The position numbers were made by a program, and so were the translations under genes. Shown piece by piece: positions 35,258-43,702 of a stretch of DNA of 64,000 nucleotides. The DNA is from Methylobacterium oryzae (GTDB taxonomy: Bacteria > Pseudomonadota > Alphaproteobacteria > Rhizobiales > Beijerinckiaceae): NCBI RefSeq assembly GCF_021398735.1, contig NZ_CP090350.1, forward strand, positions 392,913 through 456,912, read 5' to 3'. Positions within the stretch are counted from its first letter, which is position 1, and every line of letters starts with the position of its first letter. The notes under the pieces are model-generated. The model was given only the letters and a program-made list of their open reading frames with translations, ran no database searches and was not told the origin of the DNA.

Positions 35258-36439
35258 CTACGGCGTCACGCCGGCCGACCGGAGCCGCGCCGCGAGTCGC
35301 GGATACACGCGCAGCGCGTTCCCGGCGTAGATCTTGGCCCGGTCCGCGTCCGGGATCGCCGCGGCCTCGACGTAGCGCTTGGTGTCGTCGTAGGCGTGGC
35401 CGGTCTCGGGATCGACCCCGTTCACCGCGCCGACCATCTCTGAGGCGAACAGCACGTTCTCGCGCGGGACGACCTTGAGCAGCAGGTCGATGCCGGGCTG
35501 ATGGTAGACGCAGGTGTCGAAGAAGACGTTGCGCATCAGCTCGGACAGCGGCGGCCGCTTCATGTCCTGGGCCAGCCCCCGGTAGCGTCCCCAGTGATAG
35601 GGCACGGCACCCCCGCCGTGCGGGATGATCAGGCGCAGCGTCGGAAAGTCCTTGAACAGGTCCGAGGTCACGAACTGCATGAAGGCGGTGGTGTCGCCGT
35701 TGATGTAGTGCGCCCCGGTCGCGTGGAAGTTGGGATTGGCCGAGGCGCTGACATGCACCATGCCGGGCACGTCGAGCTCGACCATCTTCTCCCAGAGCGG
35801 GTACCAGAACCGGTCGGAGAGCGGCGGATCGGTCCAGTAGCCCCCGGACGGGTCCGGGTTGACGTTGCAGCCGACGAAGCCGAGCTCCTTGACGCAGCGC
35901 TCGAGCTCGGCCGTGCAGTTCTTGGGCGAGACACCCGGCGATTGCGGCAGCTGGCAGACGCCGACGAAGTTCTGCGGCATCAGGCTCGTCACACGGTGGA
36001 TCATGTCGTTCGACACGATCGACCAGTCGAGGCTGGTGCGGGCCGTGCCGATATGGTGGCCCATCCCGCCGGCCCGCGGCGAGAACAGCGCCAGGGAGAT
36101 GCCGCGCTCGGACTGGAGCTTGAGCTGCCGCCCGCTCACGCTGGCGCGCACCGCGTCGTCGCTGACTTGCAGGTCCGACGGCTTGGGGGACTGGCCCGGG
36201 TCGTTGAGCGCGCCGATCTGGCGCTTGCGCCAGTCCAGCATGGCGGCCGGCTCGGTGGTGTAGTGCCCGTGGCAGTCGATCACCAGACCCGTGTAGCGCG
36301 ACGGCTCGGCCCGCGCGGCGCCGGCCGTCAGCGCCGCCGCCCCCAGCCCCGCGAGGCGGCCCAGGAAGCCGCGCCGGGGCAGGCAGCACGCGCAGCCCGC
36401 GCCGGTGATCGGCGTGGCCGGATCTGCCGCCGCGATCAT
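35258..36439 (-). CDS. Tat-exported amidohydrolase, 4-oxalomesaconate hydratase (LigJ)-like
   Basis: 393 residues, about 50 longer than LigJ because of an N-terminal Tat-type signal (LPRRGFLGRLAGLGAAALTA). The mature part follows LigJ closely: VIDCHGHYTT (metal HxH), QLPQSPGVSPKNC, NVNPDPSGGYWT, HVSASANPNFHATGAHYINGD, FVIPHGGGAVPYHWGR-type IIPHGGG, FDTCVYHQPGIDLL and FASEMVGAV. LigJ hydrates 4-oxalomesaconate in protocatechuate 4,5-cleavage in the cytoplasm; an exported relative implies another substrate or role. Start overlaps the NHL gene stop (ATGA). Confidence 0.85.
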   Translation of the reverse strand: MIAAADPATPITGAGCACCLPRRGFLGRLAGLGAAALTAGAARAEPSRYTGLVIDCHGHYTTEPAAMLDWRKRQIGALNDPGQSPKPSDLQVSDDAVRASVSGRQLKLQSERGISLALFSPRAGGMGHHIGTARTSLDWSIVSNDMIHRVTSLMPQNFVGVCQLPQSPGVSPKNCTAELERCVKELGFVGCNVNPDPSGGYWTDPPLSDRFWYPLWEKMVELDVPGMVHVSASANPNFHATGAHYINGDTTAFMQFVTSDLFKDFPTLRLIIPHGGGAVPYHWGRYRGLAQDMKRPPLSELMRNVFFDTCVYHQPGIDLLLKVVPRENVLFASEMVGAVNGVDPETGHAYDDTKRYVEAAAIPDADRAKIYAGNALRVYPRLAARLRSAGVTP

Positions 36440-37584
36440 CGCGCGCCGCCCTCCGGCAGGGCGGCGCGCTTGCGCAGCACCATGTCGCCCCGGAACAGGA
36501 ACTTCTGCGCCCGCTTCCCGGTGTCGACCTCGGTGGTGAAGACGTTGCCCTTGGAGTCGATCGCGAGGTTGTGGACCCAGTGGAAGTCGCCGGCCATCCG
36601 GCCGTTGCGGCCGAAGCGGCCGAGGACCTCGCCGGTGTCGCGGCTCAGGGTGCGGACCTCGTTGTTGGCCCCGTCGGCGTTGAGCAGGTAGGTCTGGCGC
36701 TCGTCCGGCCACAGGGCGAGTTCCCAGACCGAGCCGTTGGCCCGGGTGTTCTTCTCGACGAACATCTCCTTGACGAAGGTGCCGTCCTTCCGGAACACCT
36801 GGATCCGGTCGTTGGTCCGGTCACACACGTAGACGAGGCCGTCGCGGGCGATCTGCACGCAGTGCACCGGGTTGGCGAATTGCTGGGACGGGGCCGCCGC
36901 CGGATCGTAGGGGCCGAGCTTGTCGTCGGTCGGCGGCTTGCCGTAGGCGCCCCACATCCGCTTGAACGCGCCGGTCTCCGCGTCGAACACGATGACGCGG
37001 TGGTTGTAGTAGCCATCGGCCACGTAGAGCTCGTTCGTCTCCGGGTCGACCATCATGCCGGCCGGCTTGCCGAGGCGGCTCGTGTCCCGGCTGTCGGTCT
37101 GCGGCCCCTGCTTGCCGATCTGCAGCACGAACTTGCCGTCCGGGGTGAACTTCAGGATCTGGCCGTCGGTGTCGCCGTTGCCGGCGAGCCAGACGAAGCC
37201 CTTGTGGTCGATGTGGATGCCGTGCTCGTTCTGGGGCCACTGATAGCCCTCGCCCGGGCCGCCCCAGGACTTCACCAGGCGCCCGGCCTGGTCGAAGACG
37301 AGGACCGGCGGCGCCGGCTTGCAGCAGCGGGTGCGAGGCGGATCGAGGCTCGCGGCCTTCTCGTCGTCGGTGAGGGTGCGCGGCCGCTGGATCACCCAGA
37401 CATTGTCCTGCGCGTCGACCGCGACGCCCGCCGCCTGACCCATGATCCAGTCGTTCGGCAGGCGCTGCGGCCAGGCCGGATCGACCTCGAAGCGCAGCGG
37501 CTCCTCGGCGAAGGCCGGAACGGCGAATGTCAGCACTGTCAGCGAGGCCGCAGCCGTCAGCCGACGCAGCACGCGTCGCAGCAT
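36436..37584 (-). CDS. Secreted NHL-repeat beta-propeller protein
   Basis: 382 residues with Sec signal (LTAAASLTVLTFAVPAFA) and GAGAGGA ribosome site. Repeated blades of the form G-D-x-V-W-V/D-G-x-V-x-V (AGVAVDAQDNVWVIQRP, GIHIDHKGFVWLAGNG, GMMVDPETNELYVADGYYNHRVIVF, NLAIDSKGNVFTTEVD). Resembles peptidyl-glycine alpha-amidating lyase-like propellers. Translationally coupled to the exported amidohydrolase, so they probably work together in the periplasm. Confidence 0.87.
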   Translation of the reverse strand: MLRRVLRRLTAAASLTVLTFAVPAFAEEPLRFEVDPAWPQRLPNDWIMGQAAGVAVDAQDNVWVIQRPRTLTDDEKAASLDPPRTRCCKPAPPVLVFDQAGRLVKSWGGPGEGYQWPQNEHGIHIDHKGFVWLAGNGDTDGQILKFTPDGKFVLQIGKQGPQTDSRDTSRLGKPAGMMVDPETNELYVADGYYNHRVIVFDAETGAFKRMWGAYGKPPTDDKLGPYDPAAAPSQQFANPVHCVQIARDGLVYVCDRTNDRIQVFRKDGTFVKEMFVEKNTRANGSVWELALWPDERQTYLLNADGANNEVRTLSRDTGEVLGRFGRNGRMAGDFHWVHNLAIDSKGNVFTTEVDTGKRAQKFLFRGDMVLRKRAALPEGGAR

Positions 37585-37780
37585 CTCGGTTTCCTCTCCC
37601 GATTTTTACTCAATTCGTGCCGCCATGAGAGGCTGAAAGGCCGCCCTCGTCCAGCATCGCGCAGCATATCTGGGTAACATCCCGGGATGCTTGCGCCCGG
37701 ATGTGCCCGTCCGCGCGCGGTCCCGGCCGCCGCCGGGTCGAGTCGAGGCGCGCGCCGAGATGCGCCCTGGGCGGCCCGAG

Positions 37781-37855
37781 GCTGTATCCTTCCCGCGCCG
37801 ACGGCGAACAGGGACGGTACGTCCCGCATCGACGAGTCCGGATGGAGGCGCCCCC
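37781..37855 (+). repeat. Upstream segment of duplicated hydrolase, copy B
   Basis: Homologous to 21516-21438 read on the minus strand (shared GTATCCTTCC and CGAACAGGGACGG), directly before the second hydrolase copy. Contains the GGAGG ribosome site. Confidence 0.7.
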
Positions 37856-38635
37856 ATGATGACGCGCAGAACGCTGACCCGCACCCTTGCCGCCGGCGCG
37901 GCCGCCGCGCTGCTGCCCGGACCGGCCACCGCCCAGGACCTCCCGCGGGCGCGCAACGTCGTGCTGGTCCACGGGCTGTTCGCCGACGGGTCGTGCTGGT
38001 CGGAGGTGATCCCGCACCTGCAGGCGGCCGGCCTCTCCGTCAACTCCGTGCAGAACCCGCTGACCACCCTCGCGGAAGCGGTGGCCTCGGCGCAGCGCGT
38101 GCTGGCCCGCCAGGAGGGACCGACCGTCCTCGTCGGCCACTCGTTCTCCGGCATGATCGTGACCGAAGCCGGGATCGACCCGAAGGTCTCGGCGCTGGTC
38201 TACGTGGCGGCGCGGGCGCCGGACGCGAACGAGGATTACGCGGCGCTGGCGAAGGCCTACCCGACCCCGCCCGCCTCGGCCGGCATCGTGTTCGACGGCG
38301 ACGAGGGGCGCCTGAGCGAGGCGGCGTTCCTGCGGGATTTCGCGGGCGACCTGCCGGTGGAGAAGGCGCGGGTGCTGTTCGCGGTCCAGCAGCCGTTCCG
38401 CAAGGCCCTGCTGACGGGACGGACCACCCAGGCCGCCTGGCGCTCGAAGCCGAGCTTCTACGCGGTGTCGACCGAGGATCGGACCATCGACCCGGACCTC
38501 GAACGGTTCATGGCCAAGCGCATGAACGCGCGGACCGTCGAGCTCCGGGCGAGCCACCTGTCCCTGATCTCGCGCGCTCCGGATATCGCGGATCTCATCC
38601 TCGAGGCGGCCGGCCAGCCCCGCCGTCGTCGCTGA
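37856..38635 (+). CDS. Exported alpha/beta hydrolase, copy B of a duplicated gene
   Basis: 259 residues from ATG 37856 behind GGAGG. Signal region MMTRRTLTRTLAAGAAAALL with the arginine pair. Oxyanion motif LVHGLFADGSCWSEV, nucleophile GHSFSG, STEDRT and ASHLSL histidine. Protein and 75 bases upstream are closely similar to copy A at 20658-21437; differences concentrate in the signal peptide and a few surface stretches. GC at third positions looks higher here than in copy A. Substrate unknown. Confidence 0.88.
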   Translation: MMTRRTLTRTLAAGAAAALLPGPATAQDLPRARNVVLVHGLFADGSCWSEVIPHLQAAGLSVNSVQNPLTTLAEAVASAQRVLARQEGPTVLVGHSFSGMIVTEAGIDPKVSALVYVAARAPDANEDYAALAKAYPTPPASAGIVFDGDEGRLSEAAFLRDFAGDLPVEKARVLFAVQQPFRKALLTGRTTQAAWRSKPSFYAVSTEDRTIDPDLERFMAKRMNARTVELRASHLSLISRAPDIADLILEAAGQPRRRR

Positions 38636-38817
38636 CCGGACGCGGCTCGCTTGCGGGCGCTCGTCCCTCCCCACGGTTCCCGGTCCGGGGTTCCCGTGCC
38701 GGGCCGGACGGCGGGGAGGGGGCTGGGCTGCGTGCGGCGAAGGTCCCGGGATGTCCGGACGCGGTCCCTCGGCCCTACCTATCGGTCATCGGGCCGAAAC
38801 GGATCTGGAGCGCGCGC

Positions 38818-39231
38818 ATGCAGGACATCCCGTTGGGGGCGAAGGGGAGCTTCGCCATGCTGGTCGGGCCGTCACATCTGGCCAGCCAGTTCAAGGACAA
38901 CATCCTGCCGCCGGTCTTCGCCACGCCGATGATGGTCCTGATCATGGAGAACGCGGCGCTGAACGCCGTCCGCCAGTACCTCGATCCCGGCGAGAGCGCC
39001 GTCGGGACCAAGGTGGACGTGACCCACATGGCGGCGACCCCGGTCGGGCACCGCGTCCGGGCGGAAGCCGAGGTGGTCGGCGTCGCCGGACGCCAGATCC
39101 AGTTCCGCGTCGCGGCCTGGGACGAGTCGGAGCAGATCGGGTCCGGGACGCACGAGCGGATGATCGTCGACATCGAGCGGCTCGGCAAACGTCTCGCCGC
39201 CAAACAGCCCGCCCCGTCGAAGCGCGCGTAG
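38818..39231 (+). CDS. Hotdog-fold thioesterase, fluoroacetyl-CoA thioesterase (FlK)-like
   Basis: 137 residues from ATG 38818 with CTGGAG upstream. Hotdog family with FlK-type features: TPMMVLIMENAALNAV (acidic residue in the helix) and VDVTHMAATPVGHRVRAEAEV (histidine). Members hydrolyse small acyl-CoAs and so release toxic or unwanted thioesters. It follows the hydrolase by about 180 bases in the same direction; co-transcription is possible. Confidence 0.85.
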   Translation: MQDIPLGAKGSFAMLVGPSHLASQFKDNILPPVFATPMMVLIMENAALNAVRQYLDPGESAVGTKVDVTHMAATPVGHRVRAEAEVVGVAGRQIQFRVAAWDESEQIGSGTHERMIVDIERLGKRLAAKQPAPSKRA

Positions 39232-39300
39232 GGTCCGGGCCGTGGCCCCTGGCACCTGTGGGACCGACGAGCCCGGCTCGGTGCCGACGGGCTTCGACCC

Positions 39301-39909
39301 TCAATCCGGGCGGCCCGCGCCAGCGGACTCGGTCTGCCGCACCGCGACGGCAGCCCTGATCGCCTCGTAATCGGCCTTCTTCAGGACACGCCGGGTCACG
39401 AGATCCTCCGGGGAGCCGTAGGGCCGGAACGCGACGATCCGGCGCCCGATCATGCCGGCCCCGAGGGCGTTCAGCTCCTCGACGGACGCCGTGTTGAGGT
39501 CGACGCCCTGGCCTGGAGAAGCTGGCGGCTGGCCGGAGCCCGGCGCGCCCTCGGCCTGCTGCGGCGGCGCCGCCGGCTTCGCCACCCCGCTTGCCGCGGG
39601 GGCATCCGGCGACGCTGCCGGCGATGCGGGCGGGGTTGCCGCCAGGGACGACGGGGGGGCGGCTGTCGCGTTCCGCGGTGCCGGGGCGACGCGCTGGGCG
39701 GATCCGGCGTTCGGCCCCGGATAGACGGACCGGATGGCCTCGCCCTGCGGGTCGATCCCGGATCGGTCCTGCTTGGACACGGGAATCGGTGTGGACGCTT
39801 GCCTGTCGCGGCTCGCGTGAGGGCGGGGCCCGTAGGAGATCCAGAGGCCCGCCAGGACGACTGCGGCCGCCGCCAGACCGGCGCTGATGGACAGCGTGGA
39901 TCGGCTCAT
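39301..39909 (-). CDS. Membrane-anchored helix-hairpin-helix protein (ComEA-like)
   Basis: 202 residues from ATG 39909 behind GAGGAGG. N-terminal transmembrane anchor (LAAAAVVLAGLWISYG), a proline/alanine-rich linker of about 100 residues, then a C-terminal HhH domain VDLNTASVEELNALGAGMIGRRIVAFRPY and PEDLVTRRVLKKADYEAIRAAV. HhH modules of this type bind DNA without sequence preference, as in ComEA; whether it serves DNA uptake is unknown because no other competence gene is nearby. Confidence 0.82.
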   Translation of the reverse strand: MSRSTLSISAGLAAAAVVLAGLWISYGPRPHASRDRQASTPIPVSKQDRSGIDPQGEAIRSVYPGPNAGSAQRVAPAPRNATAAPPSSLAATPPASPAASPDAPAASGVAKPAAPPQQAEGAPGSGQPPASPGQGVDLNTASVEELNALGAGMIGRRIVAFRPYGSPEDLVTRRVLKKADYEAIRAAVAVRQTESAGAGRPD

Positions 39910-40138
39910 TCTCACAACCTCCTCTTGGCGGGCGGGGCACTGTCCCACGGCGATGGCACTGTCGAGGCGGGCTAACCCAGCCCGAGCGGCATCGCCATCC
40001 GCCGCGTGAGGTTCGCTGATCCGAATCGTGCGGCGCGCTGGCGCAGCTCACGGTCGCGCGGGCCGCGCGGCGAGGCGGCCGGCGTCGTCGCCCGCGCGGG
40101 GCCGCACGTCTGATAACGCCGCAGCGCGGGTCCGGCCG

Positions 40139-41086
40139 TCAGAGCTCGAGCGTCACGGCGTCCCGCGCGCGCGAGACGCAGGGCATCATGCGGCTCCCGC
40201 GCTTGGCGAGCGGCAGGACCGCGTCGCGGTGGAGGACCGCGCCGTCGCGATAGCCGCACTCGCAGGCGCCGCAGACGCCGAGCTCGCAGGAGGAGGGCAG
40301 GTCGAGCCCCGCGCCGCGCAGCACGTCGAGCAGCGACCGGTCGGCGGGCACGTGGAGCACCTGCCCGGTGGAGGCGATGCGCGCCTCGAACGGCTCCGGT
40401 ACGAAGCCCTCGTCGCGCAGCGGCTCGAAATGCTCGCTGTGCACCCGCTCGGCGGGCCAGCCCCGCGCGACCAGACCCTCCTGGACCGCGTCCATGAGGC
40501 GCCGCGGCCCGCAGGCGTAGGCGTGGGTCCCGGTCTCGGCCGGGCCGAGGGCGTCGGGGTCGAAGCGCCGCCCCTCGGACCCGAACCAGCACCGGAGGCG
40601 CGGCCCGCAGACCGTCCGCACCGCCGCCAGCAGCGGCGCGCGCTCGGGGGAGGGGGCGCAGAGATGGAACGCGTAGTCCGCCCCCGACGCGGAGAGCGCG
40701 CGCGCCATGGCGAGCAGGGGCGTCACCCCGATCCCGCCGGCCACGAGCAGGTGGCGGCGCGCGCCGGGGTCGAGGGGGAAGTTGTTGCGGGGCGCCGAGA
40801 CGTGGGCGAACGCCCCCGGCGCGAGCGTCTCGTGCGCCCAGGCCGAGCCGCCCCGGCCGGCCGCCTCCCGCTTGATCGCGATCTCGTAGCGGCTCCGGTC
40901 GGCCGGGTCGCCGCACAGCGAGTACTGTCGCACCCGCCCGTCCGGCAGGCGCAGGTCGACGTGGGCGCCGGCCGTCCAGGCGGGGAGTTCCGGGCGCGCG
41001 GGATGGACCAGACCGAGGTGCAGCACCTCCGGCGTCGTCGCGACCGCGTCGGCGACGCGCAGCTTCATGATCAGGCGGGCCGTCAT
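40139..41086 (-). CDS. PDR/VanB-family reductase (FMN, NAD, 2Fe-2S)
   Basis: 315 residues; GGAG precedes ATG 41086. Domain order as in phthalate dioxygenase reductase: flavin barrel with RQYSLCGD, NAD domain with VAGGIGVTPLLAMA and ACGPRRLMDAV, and a C-terminal plant-type ferredoxin with CELGVCGACECGY plus a distal Cys (MMPCVSRA). It transfers electrons from NADH to a partner oxygenase or reductase. No Rieske oxygenase lies nearby; the gene 15 bases upstream encodes a MOSC protein, a plausible partner. Confidence 0.93.
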   Translation of the reverse strand: MTARLIMKLRVADAVATTPEVLHLGLVHPARPELPAWTAGAHVDLRLPDGRVRQYSLCGDPADRSRYEIAIKREAAGRGGSAWAHETLAPGAFAHVSAPRNNFPLDPGARRHLLVAGGIGVTPLLAMARALSASGADYAFHLCAPSPERAPLLAAVRTVCGPRLRCWFGSEGRRFDPDALGPAETGTHAYACGPRRLMDAVQEGLVARGWPAERVHSEHFEPLRDEGFVPEPFEARIASTGQVLHVPADRSLLDVLRGAGLDLPSSCELGVCGACECGYRDGAVLHRDAVLPLAKRGSRMMPCVSRARDAVTLEL

Positions 41087-41100
41087 CGCGCGCAGCTCCG

Positions 41101-41694
41101 TCAGTCCAGCAGCGCGATCGCGTCGCCGGGCCGGATCACGCCGCCGCTCTCGATCCCGCAGTTCAGGCCCGAGCGGTTGTAGAGCGGCAGGTAGACCGGC
41201 ATTCCGAGCAGCTCCTCGAGATAGCGGCAGGGGAAGTTGAGGCGCCCGCCCCGCAGGATCACCGCGCCGACCCGGAAGCGCCGGCCGACCAAGTGGTTGA
41301 GCGGCACGCCGCGCACCGTGAGGTTGCGCCGATGGTCCCCCGGCAGGAGGCGCAGCGGCCCCTCCTGCAGCGGCGGGTCGTTGCGGTTGAGGGCGTCGAG
41401 GGCCTCCTGCTCGATCAGCGTGACCTCGCGCACGTCGGGCTTGGGCGAGTAGGTGCCGGTGCCGAGGAAGTAGCGGTCGCCCTCGATCCCGCGGCCGGCC
41501 ACGCACACGGCCTCGGACACCTCCTCCATCTCGTAGCTCGCCGCGGGGGCGATGTGGATGTGGGTCAGGCTGCCGACCCAGCCGGCGGCGCCGCCCGGAA
41601 CCCGGACGGCGGCCGATCCGGCCGCGTGCGCGAAGGCCTCGACCATGCGGGGTGCGGTCTCGCCGGTCATCGTGCTGGTCGCCTCGGTTGTCAT
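41101..41694 (-). CDS. MOSC-domain molybdenum-cofactor protein (YiiM-like)
   Basis: 197 residues. MOSC core with IEGDRYFLGTGTYS, EVTLIEQEALDAL, GDHRRNLTVRGVPLNHLVG and the cofactor-cysteine segment LNFPCRYLEELLG, then NRSGLNCGIESGGVIRPGD. Related YiiM/YcbX/mARC proteins reduce N-hydroxylated compounds using electrons from a 2Fe-2S flavoprotein, which matches the next gene. Four-base overlap with the RidA gene upstream. Confidence 0.9.
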   Translation of the reverse strand: MTTEATSTMTGETAPRMVEAFAHAAGSAAVRVPGGAAGWVGSLTHIHIAPAASYEMEEVSEAVCVAGRGIEGDRYFLGTGTYSPKPDVREVTLIEQEALDALNRNDPPLQEGPLRLLPGDHRRNLTVRGVPLNHLVGRRFRVGAVILRGGRLNFPCRYLEELLGMPVYLPLYNRSGLNCGIESGGVIRPGDAIALLD

Positions 41695-42080
41695 GCGGCC
41701 TCCGTGGCGAGCGCGATCGCCTCGATCTCGACCCGGGCGTCGCGCGGCAGGCGCGCGACCTCGACCGTGGAGCGGGCCGGGGCCTCGCCCGGGAAGTGCT
41801 CGGCGTAGACCGCGTTCATCGCGGCGAACTCCGCCATGTCCTTGAGGAACACGGTCGTCTTCACGACGCTCGCGAGGCTGGCGCCGCCCGCCTCGAGCAC
41901 GGCGGCGAGGTTGGCGAGGGACCGCCGGGTCTGCGCCTCGATCCCGTCCGGGAACGCGCCGGTGGCGGGATCGATCGGCAGCTGTCCGGAGGCGAAGACC
42001 AGCCCGCCGGCCCGGATCCCCTGTGCGTAGGGCCCGACCGCCGGAGCGGCCTTCTCGGTGCGTATGGTGTGCTTCGTCAT
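41691..42080 (-). CDS. ridA: RidA-family enamine/imine deaminase
   Basis: 129 residues from ATG 42080. Canonical Rid features: GPYAQGIRAGGLVFASGQLPIDPATG, SLANLAAVLEAGGASLASVVKTTVFLKDM and the catalytic arginine in ARSTVEVARLPRDARVEIEAIA. Hydrolyses reactive enamines/imines made by PLP enzymes or N-compound reduction. First gene of the RidA-MOSC-reductase operon, under a TGGA-N6-TCCA operator candidate. Confidence 0.92.
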   Translation of the reverse strand: MTKHTIRTEKAAPAVGPYAQGIRAGGLVFASGQLPIDPATGAFPDGIEAQTRRSLANLAAVLEAGGASLASVVKTTVFLKDMAEFAAMNAVYAEHFPGEAPARSTVEVARLPRDARVEIEAIALATEAA

Positions 42081-42111
42081 GCGGTCGATCTCGCGTCGGT
42101 CTGTTTCAGAT

Positions 42112-42129
42112 AGTGGACGATAATCCACT
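42112..42129. promoter_or_regulatory. Operator candidate upstream of the RidA operon
   Basis: AGTGGA (42112-42117) and TCCACT (42124-42129) make a perfect 6-base inverted repeat around CGATAA, in the gap between the RidA start and the MFS stop. It shares the core TGGA-N6-TCCA with the repeat at 43518-43533. Confidence 0.6.
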
Positions 42130-42170
42130 GTATGGGAAGCCGCCGCGCGCGTCCGGGGCGGCTCATCCGG

Positions 42171-43499
42171 TCAGTCGATCGGCTTGCGCGCCGTCTCCGG
42201 GGCGAGGAGCGTCGCCGTCAGGGTGATGCAGGCGAGGGCGATCAGGTAGACGGAGATCGGCCAGGTCGCGCCGGAACTCCAGCCCAGCAGGGCCGCGGCG
42301 ATCAGCGGGGTGAAGCCGCCGCTGAGGGCCGCGCCCACCTGGAAGCCCAGCGAGGCGCCGCTGTAGCGCAGGCGCGCGTCGAACAGCTCGGACATCCAGG
42401 CGGCGCCGGTGCCGAACATGATCCCCTGGCCGAAGCTCAGGGCCACCGCGACGGTCAGGGTGATGATCGTTGGGTCGCGCGTGTCGAGCAGGGTGAACAG
42501 CGGGAACGCGAAGGCGATCGAGAACAGGCAGGCGGCGACGAACAGGGTCCGGCGGCCGTAGCGGTCCGACAGCCAGCCGAAGGCCGGCAGGGTGAAGAGC
42601 TCGATCACCGCCGCCACCAGGATGCCGTTCAGGATGATGCTGCGCGACAGCCCGAGCTGGCCGGTCACGTAGGAGATCGAGAACACGGTCACGACGCTGA
42701 CGTAGGCGATCTCGGAGACCTTGAGGCCCACGGCCTTCAGGAAGGTGCGCGGGTGCTCGGTGAGGATCTCCATGACCGGCAGCCGCGCCACGGCGGACCG
42801 CCGCTTCACCCGCTGGAACGCGGGCGTCTCGTGCAGGCGCAGGCGGATGAACAGCCCGAGGCCGACCAGCAGCGCGCTGGCCAGGAACGGGATCCGCCAG
42901 CCCCAGGCGAGGAAGTCCGCCTCCGGCAGGAAGCCGCACAGCGCGAAGGCCCCGATCGACGCGATGACGCCGAGGGGGTAGCCGAGCTGGACGATGCTGC
43001 CGAAGTAGCCGCGCCGCTCCGCCGGGACGCTCTCCACCACCATCAGGACCGCGCCGCCCCACTCGCCGCCGATCCCGATGCCCTGGACCAGGCGCAGCGC
43101 CACGAGCAGGATCGGGGCCCAGATGCCGATCTGCGCGTAGGTCGGCAGGCATCCGATCAGGAACGTGCCGAGGCCCATGATGATGATGGTCAGGGACAGC
43201 ATCGCCTTGCGGCCGATCTTGTCGCCGAAATGCCCGAAGATGACGCCGCCCAGGGGGCGCGCCAGGAAGCCCACCGCGTAGGAGCCGAACGCCGCGATGG
43301 TGCCGACCAGCGGGTCGAAGCTCGGGAAGAACAGCTTGTTGAACACGAGCGCCGTGGCCGTCCCGTAGATCAGGAAGTCGTACCACTCGACCGTCGTCCC
43401 GATGACGCTCGACCAGACGATCTGGCGCCGGTCGGCGACCGGCACCGGGCCGGCATCGAGAGCCGGGGACGCCTCAAGGGGCAACGCGGTATCGGCCAC
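42171..43499 (-). CDS. MFS transporter, metabolite:H+ symporter (MHS) type
   Basis: 442 residues from GTG 43499, chosen because GGAGG lies 8 bases upstream. Twelve transmembrane segments; MHS features VIGTTVEWYDFLIYGTATAL, RPLGGVIFGHFGDKIGRK and RLVQGIGIGGEWGG. Relatives carry shikimate, alpha-ketoglutarate, proline-betaine or citrate. It sits between the RidA operon (same strand) and a divergent XRE-cupin regulator, its probable controller. Confidence 0.92.
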   Translation of the reverse strand: MADTALPLEASPALDAGPVPVADRRQIVWSSVIGTTVEWYDFLIYGTATALVFNKLFFPSFDPLVGTIAAFGSYAVGFLARPLGGVIFGHFGDKIGRKAMLSLTIIIMGLGTFLIGCLPTYAQIGIWAPILLVALRLVQGIGIGGEWGGAVLMVVESVPAERRGYFGSIVQLGYPLGVIASIGAFALCGFLPEADFLAWGWRIPFLASALLVGLGLFIRLRLHETPAFQRVKRRSAVARLPVMEILTEHPRTFLKAVGLKVSEIAYVSVVTVFSISYVTGQLGLSRSIILNGILVAAVIELFTLPAFGWLSDRYGRRTLFVAACLFSIAFAFPLFTLLDTRDPTIITLTVAVALSFGQGIMFGTGAAWMSELFDARLRYSGASLGFQVGAALSGGFTPLIAAALLGWSSGATWPISVYLIALACITLTATLLAPETARKPID

Positions 43500-43517
43500 G
43501 GCACATCCTCCACTGTG

Positions 43518-43533
43518 ATGGATAAAAATCCAT
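43518..43533. promoter_or_regulatory. Operator candidate between MFS and XRE-cupin regulator
   Basis: ATGGAT (43518-43523) and ATCCAT (43528-43533) form an inverted repeat around AAAA, 19 bases upstream of the MFS GTG. Shares TGGA-N6-TCCA with the site before the RidA operon. Confidence 0.6.
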
Positions 43534-43702
43534 TCTTGTGGAGGCAAGCGGCGTGCCAGCCCGGCGACGCGCGTTCCGGAGTGCGCTTCGGCGCAAGGTG
43601 CGGCGCAAGGTGCATTTCGGCAGCCCCTGCGCTAGGCGGGGGCGACTCTCTCGGTGCCGCGCCCCGGTCGCGCGGCCCGGACGCGGGCGCGGAAGACGGG
43701 GC

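Noticed and set aside
40139..41506. Longer reductase reading frame extending upstream to 41506
   Set aside because: The extension overlaps the MOSC gene in another frame; the reductase domain begins at ATG 41086 with its own ribosome site.
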